Shown: positions 41,954 through 51,000 of the stretch, piece by piece
Numbering within the stretch: the first letter of the stretch is position 1
How the letters are laid out: each line of letters opens with the position of its first letter
Origin: Tritrichomonas musculus
Taxonomy: Eukaryota; Parabasalia; Tritrichomonadida; Tritrichomonadidae
DNA: 64,000 nucleotides
Direction of reading: 5' to 3'
Assembly: GCA_039105265.1 (NCBI GenBank)
Contig: JAPFFF010000032.1
Coordinates: 466,001-530,000 of the forward strand
Notes under the pieces: model-generated
Databases searched by the model: none
What the model was told of the DNA's origin: nothing
The model's input: only the letters and a program-made list of their open reading frames with translations
Position numbers and translations under genes: made by a program

Positions 41954-43129
41954 TTAATCTGTTTTATTTTTTGGTAATCTGAAAGTTGATATATGTGTTT
42001 TTGGTTTGTTTTCTGACTTACTCTCATTAATCTTTGGTAAGTTTCCATTGGTTGCATTATTTGTTTCACTAGTTAAAGATGATTTTTTTGGCTCTGTATT
42101 AAAATTAAAATTAGTACCTGTTGGCATATTAAATGTTGTGGGTTGAAAGTAATTCATTGGACTAAAGTTATTAGGATTTTGTTGTACAGAGCTTTGAGGT
42201 TTCATCCATGTATTTGAGGTCGATACATTGCTGAAAATAGAGCTCGGTAATGTCTCAACATCTGGTTTCATTGTAGTCGTACTCTCGGTTTCTTTATCCA
42301 AATCACGTAACATAGATGGAACTGGAGGATTTATTTTTTTAGGTCTTATTTCATCATAATCATATTTATTATTGATATCGACATTACTTGTTTCATATTT
42401 ACCATCATTATCATTTTCTGAAATATCCATTAATGGTTCAAGGCTTTCAGGAGTTTCATTAAAATGGACTTTTAATAATGGACTTACATAATTAGATTTA
42501 AATACATTAATAACAGGAAAATGGTAATGCCAATTTTGAAATTCATATTTAAATTTTTTTAAATCAGCTTCCTCATCCAAATTTCGTAATTCAACACGAT
42601 TCCATTCATTCATAAAAGTTTCAGGTTTGAAACAAAGAAATATGTGTAACGGAAGTGGTTTGATTTTTCTATTTACATCTCCTTCGGAATCTAATTCAAA
42701 ACAGAAATTATTTGTTTCTTTAATAGCATATTTATATCCACAATCTTCCATTAATACAATATATGATTTCTTTAGTTCATCAAACCATCTTTCAACAAAT
42801 TTAATATCCGTATTTCCAATTTTGGAACAAATTTCAATAGAAATGACAAATTTTCTTTTTAAATAAGGACGTTTATTATCTAAGATGTTCATTTTTGTAT
42901 TCATATCAACTTTCTTAGGTAAATTTAACAATATATTATCACCTTCCATAAAAACAAATAAATCTTGATAATTACTACTCAAATAGAAGTAAACTTTCTT
43001 ATCTTTTTTATCAATATATGAATATAATGTGTGAGTTCTATCTAGAATAATTGCATCCTTATCAATTAAATTAGATTCTTGTTCTGCTGTTAATACTTCT
43101 TTATTTTTATCCTTTGTTTTACGTATCAT
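41954..43129 (-). CDS. element B: 391-residue protein, unknown
   Basis: ATG at 43129. Residues 1-215 form a mixed domain (DAIILDRTHTLYSYIDKKDK, KKVYFYLSSNYQDLFVFMEG, RKFVISIEICSKIGN, HIFLCFKPETFMNEW, FQNWHYHFPVINVFKSNYV). Residues 215-391 are disordered, Asn/Ser/Thr/Pro-rich, ending in basic residues. It converges with the gene to its left, with only eight bases between stops. No family recognised. Confidence 0.45.
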   Translation of the reverse strand: MIRKTKDKNKEVLTAEQESNLIDKDAIILDRTHTLYSYIDKKDKKVYFYLSSNYQDLFVFMEGDNILLNLPKKVDMNTKMNILDNKRPYLKRKFVISIEICSKIGNTDIKFVERWFDELKKSYIVLMEDCGYKYAIKETNNFCFELDSEGDVNRKIKPLPLHIFLCFKPETFMNEWNRVELRNLDEEADLKKFKYEFQNWHYHFPVINVFKSNYVSPLLKVHFNETPESLEPLMDISENDNDGKYETSNVDINNKYDYDEIRPKKINPPVPSMLRDLDKETESTTTMKPDVETLPSSIFSNVSTSNTWMKPQSSVQQNPNNFSPMNYFQPTTFNMPTGTNFNFNTEPKKSSLTSETNNATNGNLPKINESKSENKPKTHISTFRLPKNKTD

Positions 43130-43197
43130 TTTTCATTTGGAACAAAATTAATAAGGCCTAAATGGCTATTTGGTGCCCGGCAAACAAAAAAACCTAT

Positions 43198-43575
43198 TTA
43201 AAAGATTAATAGGCAACTCATTACAAAAGCAGATGGTTCAATTAAGTTTCCATACAAATCTGTGAACCAAATTTTAAAATTACGTTCATGACCAAGAAAC
43301 TCATATTTTCGATATTTAGTTTGACGTCTGTTTGCCAACATAATGAAACAATCACAATAACCATCTTGTTGTACAATATCAGAGTGTACCATCAAATCAC
43401 CAACAAGAGTATCTTTAACAATTGCTCCAACATACTGTACAACAATAAATTTCTTATTTCGACTTGATACAAATTCACTTGGTAAAGTAAATTCAGAATC
43501 TTGAGTGTGAAAATAGCGTTTAGTAACTGGTTGCTTCATTGAGTAAACATCTTTTTTTATCTCATTTGTCAACAT
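43198..43575 (-). CDS. element B: small jelly-roll-like minor capsid candidate
   Basis: 125 codons from an ATG at 43575. Beta-rich: FTLPSEFVSSRNKKFIVVQY, GDLMVHSDIVQQDGYCDCFI, then FKIWFTDLYGNLIEPSAF, where the IWFxDxxGxxIxPxxF pattern is like the last strands of single-jelly-roll minor capsid (penton) proteins of Polintons and virophages. It starts within the end of the integrase region. The call rests on pattern and size only. Confidence 0.4.
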   Translation of the reverse strand: MLTNEIKKDVYSMKQPVTKRYFHTQDSEFTLPSEFVSSRNKKFIVVQYVGAIVKDTLVGDLMVHSDIVQQDGYCDCFIMLANRRQTKYRKYEFLGHERNFKIWFTDLYGNLIEPSAFVMSCLLIF

Positions 43576-45029
43576 TTAATATGAAATACTGTTTATAATC
43601 ATCGTTCAAGTCTTCGATAGAATCACAAACATATTTCGTGTAAATTATTGGGACTTCAATAATTGCTTTCTCATCATCAGTTTTGGCAATTCTACCTTTC
43701 TCAGATTTCTCATAGGGAACTAGACCATCCTTTGTCTTATCAAATGTGAGATATGGATTTAACAATCTAAATTTAACATTACCGTTTTGATAACATATGA
43801 ACTCAGCTATTTCATTAAATACACGTCTTCGTTTTTCATGCTTTTTTTGAGTCTTACCTTTATCAAGATGTACCAAAATAATGTTACCACGTTTGTATGA
43901 GAGTAAGCCTTTCAATTTCTGTTTGTCATTTATCTTTCTCAATTTCATTTTCATCATTCGAATATACCTCCATTCCAAATCAACATTATTTTGAACATGA
44001 ACTGGAGAATAATAAATCCATTTAGTTGGAGGAACTAAACCAGAACCTTGATATTCAGATAATTCATCTTCATTATAATCATAATTCCGAAATCTCAATG
44101 AATTGTGAGGAGTGTTATTATAGAAGTTCACCATTTGTCTCATGAGATTATAATCAGCAATTCTTCGATTATCCATTCCAAAAGCATTTCTGATAGTTCT
44201 AATTACAGCATCAACATTTTTATGAGCGAGAGCGTAAGGGGAAGATTGAATTACAAATTTGACTGGATAATAATCATTGATATCGTCAATTTTCAACTCA
44301 ATTTTTGAGATTGGTGACTTGATAACTTTTTTATATCCACTTTTTTTCAAAAATGCTTTTAACGTTTTCAAATTAGTATTGAACAATATTTCATTTCTAA
44401 CTTGATTTCTTAACTCAGGTTTATAATTGTATGCTACTTGTAAATCATTTGAGATATCTGTTTTGAGAATTACTTTTGTATTATCTTTCAATACAATACA
44501 TTCATCTTTTAAACTAACAAATCCAGATTCACCATCTCATTTGATTGTCTTGAATTCAAACTTAGAATTCTTTTCAATAATTCGTTTTAAAGTTTGAGTT
44601 ATTTCACTTTTGTATGACATTGGTTCAACAATTAGATATCTAGTATTCACATTTATCAAAACGAGATAAATTTGCTCTTGTTTAATTGGATGTTCAACAT
44701 CTGCATAATAACTTGCAGACATCAAATCGGCTTCCCAACATCCTGGTTCATTTGAGAAATTTGGTTTTGACATTTGTTTACAAGCTTTGAGTTTGAAATC
44801 AGGTATGAAAGGTTCTGTTTCAATGTTATTCTTGAAAACAGGTTGTAAATCAGTTTCAACAAATTTGTATTTCGATTTGAATGGATATTTCAATAATGAA
44901 GGATATTCTTTATCATAAATTCTGAGAGATTTTTTTGGTTTCTCTGTTTTTTTTTGATTTCGGAACTTCGGTTACACCGACGGAGTCGTTCCTCAGCCAA
45001 ACGTCGTTTGGTTTCTCGGATTGTGACAT
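43562..45029 (-). pseudogene. element B: retroviral-type integrase
   Basis: Inserts the element into host DNA, giving 6-bp duplications. The catalytic core is visible: GCWEADLMSASYYADVEHP with the first Asp, then IYLVLINVNTRYLIVEPM, the second-Asp region, and the typical end of the core MRQMVNFYNNTPHNSLRFRN. The following part (NIILVHLDKGKTQKKHEKRR; VKFRLLNPYLTF) is a basic SH3- or chromo-like C-terminal domain. The N-terminal leader holds a Gly-less, Lys/Arg-rich region with a short palindrome. A few breaks. Confidence 0.75.
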
Positions 45030-45088
45030 TTATTATCGAAAAGGACCCAAATCAAGTGCAAAAAAATATCTCAAATCAAATCTCAATT

Positions 45089-47113
45089 TTATGCATTTAT
45101 TTGAGAACCAGCTGGGGATTCATCATCAATATATTCTAAACCATTCAAACTTAATTTGAAATAGGTATCTCTTGTGAGCCATAATTGTGTTGGGGGTGGA
45201 TGTACTGTACCTTCTTCATTAACATTATAATATGTATCATTTGGTCCTGTATATATTGGTTGACCATTTACTTGAACCTGAATGTTACCAAATCCACCAT
45301 CCAAACCATCGTAGCAATATCCTGCTGAAGCACGTTCTGTTTGAATATTGAAAACAAAGCTAGAAGCATCACTTAAAGTATTCTTGTAGCGAACTCCGTT
45401 TGCATCATTCTTTGGCATAGTCATTGAGTCCTCAAATTCTTTAGTGCATTGTAATGCGATTGCATCAAGGTCTCCAGCGGTTAATTGATTCTCAAAGAAT
45501 CTTGCACCAATTGTGCTAACATTTTCATCTGGGAAGTTCTTGCCACCAATATTGAGATAACAATTTTGATATACTGGATTTTCGAAAACAGTGAGGTCAT
45601 TATGATGCTTTGGAAACATAATTGACATTGTTGTAACATTAATTAATGGGATATTCAAAGTAGATTTGATACCATTTGCAGCAGGAGCAATTGGGAATGA
45701 ATGGTAATCAACTTTCTGAGATGGGATTATAATTCCTTCACGAAGAATATTTTCAATTCCTCTTCTAGTAGATTCACATACACCATACCCTTGCATATTT
45801 GATTTACATAATGTGATTGTCATTCTGTTTACAGTTAATGTGGCTTTCTGTGATGAATATGTTTCGTTGTGAAGTTGTGATTTAGCATCATGAATTGATT
45901 GAAGAGTCTGCTTAGCAGAAACAACTGGTGTTTTAACAATTTGCCAAGCATAATATCTTCCATTCTTGTCAGAATGATTTAATGGAGGTAATGTTACAGC
46001 AGGATTATGAACACAAATTTCTTCATCAGTTGCACCTGGTTGGAGTCCAAATTCTTCAAATTCTTCCTTTGTGTAACTGAAATTGAATTCCAAATCAGTA
46101 AGAATATCAGTGTAACCAGTACTTCCATCATCATTATCCCATTGTTCACCAATTCGATATTGAATCTTGTATTTAACAGGTGTTGGAGTTGGTTCAGGAG
46201 ATGGGTCTGGAGTTGGTTCAGGAGATGGTTCGGGAGATGGGTCTGGAGATGGAGTTCCAGGTCCTGGTATAATAGCTTCATTACCAATTTGTGTAAATTG
46301 ATGTTTCAAATGACCGCGAGCTTTAATTTCTTTCAATCGTTCTAATTCAGCAGATGTAACAGAATCATTATCTTCAAGATAAGCCTTTGTTTCAGCAACA
46401 GTATAAGGGTCAATTGCTGCCCAAACTAATCCTGCAGGAGTTACTTGGAAACGAATTGATAAATCACCTATGATTCCATTTGGGAATAAATCGAAAGCTT
46501 GAAGGGCAAGTAAATCATCAAATGGAACGTTCAAATCAAATTCAACTTGTGATTTACCATTAGATTTGAATGAATTTAGGTTAACATAAGTACCTGCAAC
46601 AGTTTGTGAATAATTTGAAACGTTTTCCCAAAGTGAATGAACAAATCGTCTTCGCTTTTTTTCAGTTTCTGGTTTCACAGCAGAGTATAGAAATCCTTCT
46701 CGAACACATTCGTTTTGCTGATATCCAACATTTACATTATTATGAAGAATTTCCAATCTGTCGAATAATTGATTTGAAGATTTAAGTCCGACGAATAATT
46801 TGTAGAAGTTATTTGGGTCATCAATTTGTTGTAATTGAGCTAAATCAGTATTCAATTGTAAATCCAATTTGACATGAAATGTTAAGAATCCTTTATCAAC
46901 ATCAGAAATGAAATGGTCTGGATGCGTTAATGAGATTTGAGAATATTGTCCTTGATGAAATGGTGCAGGTTGGTCATGACAATCAACAGTTCTGAATGAA
47001 AATGAGCGTGTACCATCATTAGTATTAATCATTTCACGCATCTTATTAAATGTATCAAGAACGTTTCCTGCTTCAATTTTGTAATTATGTGCTCTTTCGT
47101 TGCGATACAACAT
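45089..47113 (-). CDS. element B: double-jelly-roll major capsid protein
   Basis: 674 codons from an ATG at 47113. Beta-rich with the family landmarks FHQGQYSQISLTHPDHF, DKGFLTFHVKLDLQL, LFVGLKSSNQLFDRLEIL and DLFPNGIIGDLSIRFQV. Near residue 283-315 a Pro/Glu/Thr/Ser repeat (PSPDPSPEPSPEPTPDP) is inserted between the two jelly rolls, encoded by a small GGWTCWGGAGATG-type minisatellite; this makes it about 140 residues longer than element A's capsid. The second half continues with FPIAPAANGIKSTLNIPLIN and VFENPVYQNCYLNIGGKNFP. The frame is intact. Divergent from the small virion gene at 47198. Confidence 0.75.
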   Translation of the reverse strand: MLYRNERAHNYKIEAGNVLDTFNKMREMINTNDGTRSFSFRTVDCHDQPAPFHQGQYSQISLTHPDHFISDVDKGFLTFHVKLDLQLNTDLAQLQQIDDPNNFYKLFVGLKSSNQLFDRLEILHNNVNVGYQQNECVREGFLYSAVKPETEKKRRRFVHSLWENVSNYSQTVAGTYVNLNSFKSNGKSQVEFDLNVPFDDLLALQAFDLFPNGIIGDLSIRFQVTPAGLVWAAIDPYTVAETKAYLEDNDSVTSAELERLKEIKARGHLKHQFTQIGNEAIIPGPGTPSPDPSPEPSPEPTPDPSPEPTPTPVKYKIQYRIGEQWDNDDGSTGYTDILTDLEFNFSYTKEEFEEFGLQPGATDEEICVHNPAVTLPPLNHSDKNGRYYAWQIVKTPVVSAKQTLQSIHDAKSQLHNETYSSQKATLTVNRMTITLCKSNMQGYGVCESTRRGIENILREGIIIPSQKVDYHSFPIAPAANGIKSTLNIPLINVTTMSIMFPKHHNDLTVFENPVYQNCYLNIGGKNFPDENVSTIGARFFENQLTAGDLDAIALQCTKEFEDSMTMPKNDANGVRYKNTLSDASSFVFNIQTERASAGYCYDGLDGGFGNIQVQVNGQPIYTGPNDTYYNVNEEGTVHPPPTQLWLTRDTYFKLSLNGLEYIDDESPAGSQINA

Positions 47114-47143
47114 TTTGACTTTTTATGGAATAAAAAGACTTTC

Positions 47144-47160
47144 AAACGAAGTTTGAATGA
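47144..47160. repeat. palindrome TTCAAAC-GAA-GTTTGAA
   Basis: A perfect seven-base stem with a three-base loop between the capsid and the virion-peptide genes; one of a set spread over element B. Confidence 0.6.
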
Positions 47161-47197
47161 ATAACAAAAAAAGTACTATTATGGGTCTTTTTTCATA

Positions 47198-47461
47198 ATG
47201 AAAACAATGGGTATCGGAATCTTCAAAAAAATGAAAAACGCTTTTAAATCTGTAGGCAATACAATTAAGAATGTTGCAACTAAGGTTGGTAAAGCACTTC
47301 CCAAAGTTGTTGAAGTTGGTAAAAGAGTAACTAATGCTGTAAAACCTGTTTTGGGTGAAATACCTCTTATTGGTGATGCTGTTAGAGCAATTGATACAGG
47401 ATTAAATTTTGCTGACAAAGGACTTAAAATTGGTAAAAGTTTAATTGATGAAGTAGCATGA
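47198..47461 (+). CDS. element B: amphipathic virion-peptide-like protein
   Basis: 87 codons from an ATG at 47198. Entirely helical and amphipathic, rich in Lys, Val, Gly and Ala: MKNAFKSVGNTIKNVATKVG, LPKVVEVGKRVTNAVKPVLG, AIDTGLNFADKGLKIGKSL. Size, composition and place next to the major capsid gene recall the membrane-lytic or DNA-condensing small virion proteins of adenoviruses and Polintons. Divergently oriented from the capsid gene with about 85 bases between. Confidence 0.45.
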   Translation: MKTMGIGIFKKMKNAFKSVGNTIKNVATKVGKALPKVVEVGKRVTNAVKPVLGEIPLIGDAVRAIDTGLNFADKGLKIGKSLIDEVA

Positions 47462-47491
47462 AAATGATTAAATTGTATTTTTTTATTTTAA

Positions 47492-48028
47492 ATGGATTTG
47501 AAAGTAATTAATGAAATAACTACTGAAATAAAGAATTTTAAATCAATTGAGGAGTTCAATCTGTACTATCAGAAACACAAAGATGACATGAACAACCAGA
47601 CGACTCAATATCTAAATCGGGTTTACAAAATTGTTACACCAGATGGTGTTGAATACAGAATCACCAAAAAGAATTGTCAAAAAGAAGGTACAAAACGAGT
47701 TGGGGGAGATATATTTTTAAAGAAAGTTGTCAAAACTAATGAATTGAAAGAACTTGAACAAGATGTTATTAAAGCAGAACAACAATTGTTAAACAATCGT
47801 TGCTCAGAGCTTCGACTGAAAGTCTCAGGACTCGAAGAGTCCGTAGCGCATGATATTGAGAATCTCAAAAGTATGTTCTCACAAAATTTGTCAACTTTTG
47901 ATAACGAAATTAAAGATTTGAAACAAAGCTATGAACTCAAATTCACAACATTAGATAAAAAAATTGCTGAATTAACCAAAACTGTAAATCAGATTGCCAA
48001 ATATATTAACCAACAAATGTTGGATTAG
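47492..48028 (+). CDS. element B: coiled-coil protein
   Basis: 178 codons from an ATG at 47492, preceded by T7ATTTTAA. A small N-terminal domain (YLNRVYKIVTPDGVEYRITK, GGDIFLKKVV) leads into a long coiled coil from residue 88 to the end (ELKELEQDVIKAEQQLLNN, FDNEIKDLKQSYELKFTTL, KKIAELTKTVNQIAKYIN). A GGACTC-GAA-GAGTCC palindrome lies in the coil region at about 47828. Likely a trimeric or dimeric structural protein; no family known to me. Confidence 0.45.
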   Translation: MDLKVINEITTEIKNFKSIEEFNLYYQKHKDDMNNQTTQYLNRVYKIVTPDGVEYRITKKNCQKEGTKRVGGDIFLKKVVKTNELKELEQDVIKAEQQLLNNRCSELRLKVSGLEESVAHDIENLKSMFSQNLSTFDNEIKDLKQSYELKFTTLDKKIAELTKTVNQIAKYINQQMLD

Positions 48029-48258
48029 ATTTTATCGCATCGAGGGACAACTGAATGATTTAATGAATAAGTGTGAAAATTCAATTTTTTTGTTGTTGAT
48101 ACTTGAGGTTCATGTTGAATACTTCCTTTATCCTCGTATTTCTTAACAGTTGGTGCAGAGTTAATTCTGGTACGTTCTTTTTGCATTTTAAGTTGTAATC
48201 TATCGTAGTGATTCATTCTTTTATCATCATGAATGGTTCGTTTTTGTTCGTAGGACAT
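48025..48258 (-). CDS. element B: small basic protein
   Basis: 77 codons from an ATG at 48258 on the minus strand, rich in His, Lys and Arg (KRTIHDDKRMNHYDRLQLKM, QKERTRINSAPTVKKYEDK). Its stop overlaps that of the coiled-coil gene, and it is divergent from the gene at 48274. No family recognised. Confidence 0.35.
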   Translation of the reverse strand: MSYEQKRTIHDDKRMNHYDRLQLKMQKERTRINSAPTVKKYEDKGSIQHEPQVSTTKKLNFHTYSLNHSVVPRCDKI

Positions 48259-48273
48259 TTTTGCTTCGATTAA

Positions 48274-48504
48274 ATGTCTGAATTAAACGAATATAAGAAG
48301 GAGATTCCTGAACTTAAACGTATCAAACGAACCCTCAAAGAAAAATGTTATGATTACAAGCAACATCTAAATAATGTCAAATCTGGAATGCTTGGTTCCA
48401 GTGGGCTTGCTGTTCGTGAATCATTAATTGAAGATATTAATTCATTAAAGGAAAAAGTAAAAAAATTGGAAAACGAATTGAATGAATTAGCTAACAAGGA
48501 TTGA
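48274..48504 (+). CDS. element B: small coiled-coil protein
   Basis: 76 codons from an ATG at 48274. Two charged helices (LNEYKKEIPELKRIKRTLKE; IEDINSLKEKVKKLENELN) around a Gly/Ser turn (GMLGSSG). No family recognised. Confidence 0.4.
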   Translation: MSELNEYKKEIPELKRIKRTLKEKCYDYKQHLNNVKSGMLGSSGLAVRESLIEDINSLKEKVKKLENELNELANKD

Positions 48505-48541
48505 GTAATCTACGAATAAAGGTTTTTTTAGATTGAAATCA

Positions 48542-49210
48542 ATGTCGAATGTATTACGGAAAGCAAGAATATTAAGTTCTGAAAATGATGCTTCGGTAAA
48601 ACAGAGCCAAGAAACTAATGTTGAAATCAAAATCAAACCATCGAATTCACAACCAGTTAGTCAACCAATTAGTCAACCTGTTTTTTATCCAAACGTTCCA
48701 CACATGAATTCACAAATACCATCACAATCTAGGGATGTAAATTTTACTATACCGGAGGAGAATTCTCAATATCAATTTCAACCTCCAACAAACAAAGCGT
48801 CAGCAGGAGCAGACTTGTCTGCGACTCAATCCCGAGATATTTTGTTAGGAAACCACATAGTGGCTGAGGGCGAAGCCCGAAATGAAATTGAGGATTTGAC
48901 TGTCAAGAACAAATTTTTAGAAACACTTCTTTCAATTTATGAATTAAATCCACTTCGTGTAAATAATTACTTAGTTTGTCACTCAAATTCATTGATGGAA
49001 TTAATTAAAATACTAACACATGCTGATAAAGTTGAACTTATTATTGATGAAGATTCTGGTTGTACGGGATGTGTATCGAAGAATAAATATTTAGAAATCC
49101 AACGAATTCTTGTCACAAAAGATGGTAAATCAAATGATTTGAAATATGGTTACAATGATGTTTATGCACAACTTGTTCGATATGGTATTTCACTTAAATT
49201 ATGTGTTTAA
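48542..49210 (+). CDS. element B: conserved Polinton protein of unknown function
   Basis: 222 codons from an ATG at 48542. The first half is disordered, with Gln/Pro/Ser repeats (PVSQPISQPVFYPNVPHM) and a palindrome-derived stretch (ASAGADLSATQS). The last 95 residues form a domain shared with element A's gene at 30603: LMELIKILTHADKVELIIDE, DSGCTGCVSKNKY, YGYNDVYAQLVRYGISL. The fact that only this half is conserved between the two elements suggests it carries the function. It lies two genes upstream of the ATPase. Confidence 0.5.
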   Translation: MSNVLRKARILSSENDASVKQSQETNVEIKIKPSNSQPVSQPISQPVFYPNVPHMNSQIPSQSRDVNFTIPEENSQYQFQPPTNKASAGADLSATQSRDILLGNHIVAEGEARNEIEDLTVKNKFLETLLSIYELNPLRVNNYLVCHSNSLMELIKILTHADKVELIIDEDSGCTGCVSKNKYLEIQRILVTKDGKSNDLKYGYNDVYAQLVRYGISLKLCV

Positions 49211-49220
49211 AATTATTCAA

Positions 49221-49352
49221 ATGATTTCTGAAATTCTTTTGGGAACTATTTTGGTTGTTCATGTTATTGAATTATGCGTTTTGATATCAATTTTCAAAGA
49301 AGATGAACCCCCTAAACTCACAGAGGAGATGCGCTCGAAGCTTTACTCATAA
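49221..49352 (+). CDS. element B: 43-residue single-pass membrane protein
   Basis: An ATG at 49221 opens MISEILLGTILVVHVIELCV, a clear transmembrane helix (residues 4-25), followed by a charged tail (KEDEPPKLTEEMRSKLYS). It begins 10 bases after the preceding gene and stops three bases before the ATPase ATG. Small membrane proteins next to packaging ATPases occur in viruses with an inner membrane; for a Polinton this is only a suggestion. Confidence 0.4.
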   Translation: MISEILLGTILVVHVIELCVLISIFKEDEPPKLTEEMRSKLYS

Positions 49353-49355
49353 TAA

Positions 49356-50303
49356 ATGAAACCCAGCAAATTTGATTACAAAACAATATTTTTTTCAGAT
49401 ACTTCTGACTATGATGATGACATAGATTTTGAACATTACGAAGAACATCAGATGATAAAACCTATTATCAACAATAAAGCCTTCGATATTGATTTTGAGA
49501 TGAATCGAGCGTACAAAAAAAATGAATCAAAAATAATGTCAGAATCAATTCGTCCAATTGGTCCTGGAATCTATGCTAATTATAATTCTCTAAACATTAT
49601 TGTTGGAGCACAGGGTAAAGGTAAATCACACATTGTATTAAGAGATATAATTCAAATATCTCGATTGAAGGAGTCAAATGTACATCAAATTGTGTATATT
49701 AGCAAGAATGGAATTATAAATGATTCAACATTTGAAGCTCAACGCGAATTGATAAATTTACCTGTGAAAGTTGTTTCCGACACAAATGCTGAAGCTTATT
49801 TGAAAGAATTGGATTTATGGAAGGAATTGTACGCCAGATATTCTGGAACAAGTAGGATTACGATCTCGCAAAGCTCGAGCTCGCAGAGCGAGATTAACGA
49901 AGATAAATTACATAAAATGTTTCAATTCCTTAATATCAATAAACTTGGTAAACCTAATGTGCCATTAAATACAATAATTCTGTGTGAAGACTTCATTAAA
50001 TCGAAATTGTTAAAATCTGCTTACTTCACAAATTATATAACTCAATTGAGACACAAACATTCAATCGTTTATGTGAACGTTCAATTCTTCAAAGCGATTC
50101 CAACAGATTATAAGAATAATTGTACTTCATTCTTTATTTTCAATGGATTCTCAAGGCAAAAATTGAATTACATATATCAACAAGTTGTTATGCCAGTTGA
50201 ATTTGAAGATTTGTGGAGACAATATAATCGAATGAAGAATCATGATTTTGTTTTGGTGAATACACGAGAAGGAAGTATTGAATTTATAAGATTCAACCAG
50301 TAA
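49356..50303 (+). CDS. element B: genome-packaging ATPase
   Basis: 315 codons from an ATG at 49356. An FtsK/HerA-type motor that pumps DNA into the capsid. Walker A is IIVGAQGKGKSHIVL near residue 82-96, Walker B is NTIILCEDFIK near 206, and the sensor strand with Gln is HSIVYVNVQFF near 233. The N-terminal 70 residues are acidic. In the middle, a Ser-rich insert (TISQSSSSQSE) comes from a GC-rich palindrome at 49863-49894. The frame is intact and the length normal for Polinton ATPases. Confidence 0.8.
   Translation: MKPSKFDYKTIFFSDTSDYDDDIDFEHYEEHQMIKPIINNKAFDIDFEMNRAYKKNESKIMSESIRPIGPGIYANYNSLNIIVGAQGKGKSHIVLRDIIQISRLKESNVHQIVYISKNGIINDSTFEAQRELINLPVKVVSDTNAEAYLKELDLWKELYARYSGTSRITISQSSSSQSEINEDKLHKMFQFLNINKLGKPNVPLNTIILCEDFIKSKLLKSAYFTNYITQLRHKHSIVYVNVQFFKAIPTDYKNNCTSFFIFNGFSRQKLNYIYQQVVMPVEFEDLWRQYNRMKNHDFVLVNTREGSIEFIRFNQ
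49863..49894. repeat. GC-rich palindrome inside the ATPase gene
   Basis: ATCTCGC and GCGAGAT enclose GCTCGAGC; 32 bases, inserted in phase, encoding a Ser-rich loop. Confidence 0.65.
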
Positions 50304-50465
50304 GCACTTTCAGTGCCTGGCGCCAAAGGCGAAAAGTACAAAAAAAATATTTTTTTAATATACTCTTCTACATCCGCACTTAGGTGCGTCAGGAACGCTG
50401 CACCTTCCGCTAGGATAATAAACACCAATATAAAACACTGTTAAATAGACAAAAAAATATTCAAT
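50304..50465. repeat. convergent-gene spacer with palindromes
   Basis: Two GC-rich hairpins lie between the converging ATPase and penton-like genes: CGCC-AAA-GGCG near 50324 and CGCAC-TTAG-GTGCG near 50376. They could serve as transcript-end structures. Confidence 0.5.
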
Positions 50466-50924
50466 TTATTCGTCAAGAACAATATCTTGATGGTTTCCTT
50501 TAAATATTTGTGGTTCAGGTATTTCATATTTCTCACGAAGTTTCAAAATCATTTCTTGATTTGATTTGTTAATTCGTTCAATTGAATAATTGTAAAATGA
50601 ATGTTCTTTAAATGTTTGAACATCTGTATTACCATTAACAAATGTTTCAAAAGAATTTATGTTAATCCTTCGTCGGAGATTTGATGTTAGAATTACATGT
50701 TCAAGATTCATATCTTTCAATTGATTTGGATATAAGCGTGTGGTTTTTTTGTCAACGTTTGTTAATGAAATATATAATACGCGAACAAGGTAAGTACCTT
50801 TTCCGATATTAATTGGAAATCGTTCACAAAGTAATGTAAAATCACATTTTTGATATTCATCTGGATTTGGTAATAATGAGATTAATGAATTAATGTATTC
50901 ATATACTCGAAGGTTTGTTGTCAT
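50466..50924 (-). CDS. element B: penton-like minor capsid candidate
   Basis: 152 codons from the ATG at 50924 (MTTNLRVYEYINSLISLLPN); the frame is open further upstream, but that part is spacer-like. Beta-rich, with FPINIGKGTYLVRVLYISL, VILTSNLRRRININSFETF, YNYSIERINKS and LREKYEIPEPQIF. Its match in element A lies directly next to the capsid gene. I suggest a minor capsid protein; no catalytic motif is visible. The start follows T7-CTACTATCAA, the same leader as the next gene. Confidence 0.45.
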   Translation of the reverse strand: MTTNLRVYEYINSLISLLPNPDEYQKCDFTLLCERFPINIGKGTYLVRVLYISLTNVDKKTTRLYPNQLKDMNLEHVILTSNLRRRININSFETFVNGNTDVQTFKEHSFYNYSIERINKSNQEMILKLREKYEIPEPQIFKGNHQDIVLDE

Positions 50925-51000
50925 TTGATAGTAGAAAAAAATTTGAAAATAAATTTTAAAAATTGAAATTGTGAAGAAATGACAAAAAAAATAAATTTGA

